Shown here piece by piece: positions 6,114 to 6,714 of a stretch of 6,714 bases of DNA. Below the pieces are notes generated by a model. It worked only from the letters and a program-made list of their open reading frames with translations. It was not told the DNA's origin and searched no databases. Position 1 is the stretch's first letter. Each line of letters begins with the position of its first letter. The DNA is from an uncultured Phaeodactylibacter sp. GTDB lineage: Bacteria; Bacteroidota; Bacteroidia; Chitinophagales; Saprospiraceae. The stretch is from the NCBI GenBank assembly GCA_913062745.1, contig CAJXXJ010000217.1, forward strand, positions 1 through 6,714, written 5' to 3'. The position numbers and the translations under genes were made by a program.

Positions 6114-6351
6114 AGTCTTCGGATGTTTTTTAGTTAGGTGGTCCTTCGATAATCGTGTACTTTTGACACTATGTGCAAAATAAACGATTCTCGGCCAATA
6201 ATTAAAACCTGGTTGGGCCCAAAGCGTTCCTCACTGCAAAGCAGGGGAGGCATAGGGCCTGCGTAGTGCCAAATATAACAAAAGAAGGCTTTGTGCCGGT
6301 AATTGTTTGCGGAGCCTCCTTATTTCTGTGGATATTACTAATTTTATCCTT
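6114..6351. promoter_or_regulatory. Divergent pdhC-recR intergenic region
   Basis: This 238-bp spacer must hold promoters for pdhC (leftward) and recR (rightward). On the plus strand TACTTTTG (6158-6165) fits the Bacteroidota -7 consensus TAnnTTTG, but I see no clear -33 box about 20 bases upstream, and it would give recR a leader of roughly 180 nt. A perfect 10-bp palindrome TTGGGCCCAA is at 6213-6222. No tRNA, terminator or small gene is evident. Bases about 6205-6280 faintly resemble part of the palindromic insertion in the nuclease gene. No Shine-Dalgarno sequence precedes recR. Confidence 0.4.
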
Positions 6352-6714
6352 ATGAATTTTTCGTCCAAATACATCGAAGAAGCGGTCAACGCATTTGCCA
6401 GCCTGCCGGGCATCGGCAAGAAGACTGCCCTGCGCCTTGTGCTGCACCTGACGCAGCAGCCAAAGGAGACGGTGCAGGAGTTTTCGGAAATTGTGCACCG
6501 CATGCGGCTGAACATCCGGGAGTGCGAGCGCTGCTTTAACCTTTCCGACGAAAAGCTGTGCGCCATCTGTGCGGATAAACGGCGCGACGAGTCCACCGTC
6601 TGCGTGGTAGAAGGCATACGCGACGTGATGGCTATAGAGGATACCAATCAGTACCGGGGGCTTTATCATGTCTTGGGTGGGGTCATTTCTCCTATCGAGG
6701 GGGTGGGGCCGTCT
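6352..6714 (+). CDS. recR: Recombination mediator protein RecR, 3' end beyond the window
   Basis: RecR works with RecO, and in some bacteria RecF, to load RecA onto SSB-coated single-stranded DNA at gaps. The first 121 residues are visible. The helix-hairpin-helix SLPGIGKKTALRLVLHL is at 17-33. A four-cysteine zinc finger follows (CERC then CAIC, about 57-72). The start of the Toprim domain is VCVVEGIRDVMAI (about 80-92), followed by YHVLGGVISPIEGVGP. This order and spacing are characteristic of RecR. The ATG at 6352-6354 gives the usual short N-terminus before the hairpin. The frame stays open to the right edge; a full RecR is about 200 residues, so roughly 80 are missing. It is transcribed away from pdhC. 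Confidence 0.95.
   Translation, partial: MNFSSKYIEEAVNAFASLPGIGKKTALRLVLHLTQQPKETVQEFSEIVHRMRLNIRECERCFNLSDEKLCAICADKRRDESTVCVVEGIRDVMAIEDTNQYRGLYHVLGGVISPIEGVGPS

Noticed and set aside
4860..6183. Several plus-strand frames and a minus-strand frame (5411-5908) across pdhC
   Set aside because: The E2 protein shows every domain in order. The other frames are made open by its biased Ala/Pro/Glu linker codons.
6213..6222. Palindrome TTGGGCCCAA as a regulator site
   Set aside because: A single 10-bp palindrome, far from both start codons and without a second copy in the spacer, is not enough for an operator call.
6202..6669. Two minus-strand frames of 138 and 155 codons opposite recR
   Set aside because: RecR on the plus strand has its helix-hairpin-helix, zinc finger and Toprim start. 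The antisense frames resemble nothing and cross the intergenic region.
1..6714. CRISPR array, tRNA, rRNA or phage genes
   Set aside because: No regularly spaced direct repeats, no cloverleaf and no rRNA-like stretches were seen. The restriction site at base 1 is not evidence of any element.

Overview
The window looks like a chromosomal segment of a Bacteroidota bacterium, probably a marine Saprospiria-type lineage. The reasons are a mid-GC base composition, AT-rich leaders without clear Shine-Dalgarno sequences, a one-lipoyl PDH E2, and an Rpn-type PD-(D/E)XK nuclease of the kind that is abundant in that phylum. The lineage is inferred from gene content and was not tested by any search.

Layout. 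Bases 1-1736 hold three minus-strand genes: a CoA-binding protein (1377-1736), a class I SAM methyltransferase with a TTG start (444-1322), and a CDP-alcohol phosphatidyltransferase that runs off the left edge and overlaps the methyltransferase by 11 bp. A 99-bp divergent spacer leads to a plus-strand minimal protein-kinase-like gene (1836-2360). Its 3' end overlaps by 12 bp the convergent 3' end of a wax-synthase-like MBOAT acyltransferase (2349-3275, minus). Upstream of the MBOAT lies a small membrane protein gene (3315-3689, minus) that appears to carry a +1 frameshift. Read past the shift, its last hydrophobic segment ends in an ATGA overlap with the MBOAT start. Next comes an Rpn-family nuclease gene (3730-4680, minus) with a 102-nt in-frame insertion made of two adjacent hairpins. 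A rho-independent terminator (4718-4753) separates it from pdhC (4776-6113, minus), the E2 component of pyruvate dehydrogenase. A 238-bp divergent spacer precedes recR (6352 to the right edge, plus).

How the genes relate. Housekeeping genes (pdhC, recR) sit beside an accessory stretch (nuclease, membrane pair, kinase-like protein). The MBOAT and the small membrane protein look translationally coupled and probably act together on a lipid or envelope substrate. The methyltransferase and phosphatidyltransferase overlap and probably serve one lipid-related pathway. The most notable observation is the palindromic element inside the nuclease gene, which resembles in style the protein-coding palindromic elements known from Rickettsia.
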